Source of the DNA: Arcobacter sp. | Lineage (GTDB): Bacteria > Campylobacterota > Campylobacteria > Campylobacterales > Arcobacteraceae | NCBI GenBank assembly: GCA_002685075.1 | Contig: NYWO01000108.1 | Span: 27,281 to 91,280 of the forward strand | Reading direction: 5' to 3' | DNA: 64,000 nt | Part shown: piece by piece, positions 63,767-64,000 of the stretch | Position numbering within the stretch: position 1 is the stretch's first letter | Layout: each line of letters begins with the position of its first letter | Made by a program: the position numbers and the translations under genes | Notes under the pieces: generated by a model | What the model was told of the DNA's origin: nothing | The model's database searches: none | Seen by the model: only the letters and a program-made list of their open reading frames with translations

Positions 63767-64000
63767 ATGAGTACTATTCAAGATATATTTATTCCAGATT
63801 TAGGTGGAGATACTGATGTTGATTTAATTGACATTATGGTCTCTGTTGGTGATACAGTTGAAGTTGAAGATGGTTTAATTACATTAGAAACTGAAAAAGC
63901 TTCTATGGATGTTCCTACAACACATAGTGGTGTTATAAAAGAAATTTTAGTTGAAGTTGGAGCAAAAGTTAATTCTGGTGATTTAATTGCTAGAGTTGAA
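63767..64000 (+). CDS. aceF: Pyruvate dehydrogenase E2 (dihydrolipoyl acetyltransferase), 3'-truncated by the window
   Basis: The 78 visible residues are one lipoyl domain: IFIPDLGGDTDVDLIDIMV, then the lipoyl-lysine loop ETEKASMDVP (Lys44) and GVIKEILVEVGAKVNSGD. The frame runs to base 64000, so the number of lipoyl domains and the catalytic domain are not visible. Follows aceE by 10 bases with AAGGAG upstream, so both subunits are co-expressed. The lipoylation genes are on the opposite side of aceE. Confidence 0.93.
   Translation, partial: MSTIQDIFIPDLGGDTDVDLIDIMVSVGDTVEVEDGLITLETEKASMDVPTTHSGVIKEILVEVGAKVNSGDLIARVE

Overview
The window looks like part of the chromosome of a low-GC Campylobacterota bacterium, most likely an Arcobacter-type (Arcobacteraceae) member. 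This rests on very AT-rich DNA, dense operons with ATGA-type overlaps, frequent TTG starts, TATAAT -10 elements without clear -35 boxes, and a gene complement familiar from that family. These include hslVU with the lptA/lptC/kdsC/hisB/rlpA/mltD run, an AcnA-like paralogue, H-NOX signalling, an OFA transporter and AceE-type pyruvate dehydrogenase. The assignment is from recognition only. There is no rRNA, CRISPR array, insertion sequence or prophage; one tRNA (initiator Met) is present.

Layout. 1-2.0 kb: 3' part of phosphoglucomutase and a SlyD-like prolyl isomerase. 2.1-3.5 kb: a decayed sensor kinase gene. 3.7-9.0 kb: a TolC/adaptor/RND efflux operon whose RND pump is encoded as two half-proteins. 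9.1-18.0 kb: a long leftward run from rplI and hslVU through tatD, mltD, rlpA, hisB, kdsC, lptC, lptA and engB to a short ArgA-like acetyltransferase, mixing proteolysis, cell wall, LPS transport and amino-acid genes. 18.1-18.7 kb: a serine-recombinase-like protein lacking its catalytic serine. 19.0-25.1 kb: a rightward run of ubiX, coaD, tmk, hisS, speA, cysE and a TauE-type transporter. 25.2-27.7 kb: an aconitase-family protein without most of its catalytic and cluster-binding residues. 27.9-33.8 kb: uvrA, DUF309, a CNNM/CorC protein, periplasmic alpha-carbonic anhydrase and a YegP protein.

33.9-38.6 kb holds a compact operon: HerA-like ATPase, HugZ-like haem/flavin-fold protein, stand-alone H-NOX sensor and hybrid histidine kinase. 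The last two form a likely nitric-oxide (or haem-state) sensing pair. 38.7-55.9 kb is a mosaic of single genes: AI-2E-type permease, tRNA acp-transferase (DTW), YcbB-type L,D-transpeptidase, an unknown possible nuclease-fold protein, SDR, VTT membrane protein, group III truncated haemoglobin, OFA and SstT transporters, an RlmI-like methyltransferase, GreB, RluA-type synthase, a glutamate-synthase-like FMN protein and a disulfide-type flavoprotein. 55.9-59.1 kb has an AraC remnant, a CHASE3-GGDEF cyclase and a five-haem cytochrome. 59.1-64 kb has tRNA-fMet, lipA and a LipM/LplA-type transferase divergent from aceE and the start of aceF, so the lipoate supply genes sit beside the lipoate-requiring complex.

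The points most worth a second look are the apparently non-catalytic aconitase paralogue, the serine recombinase with substituted active site, the split RND pump, the H-NOX operon, two genes with no ATG/GTG/TTG start (tatD and an HTH protein), and three decayed signalling genes (SBP-kinase, GGDEF, AraC).
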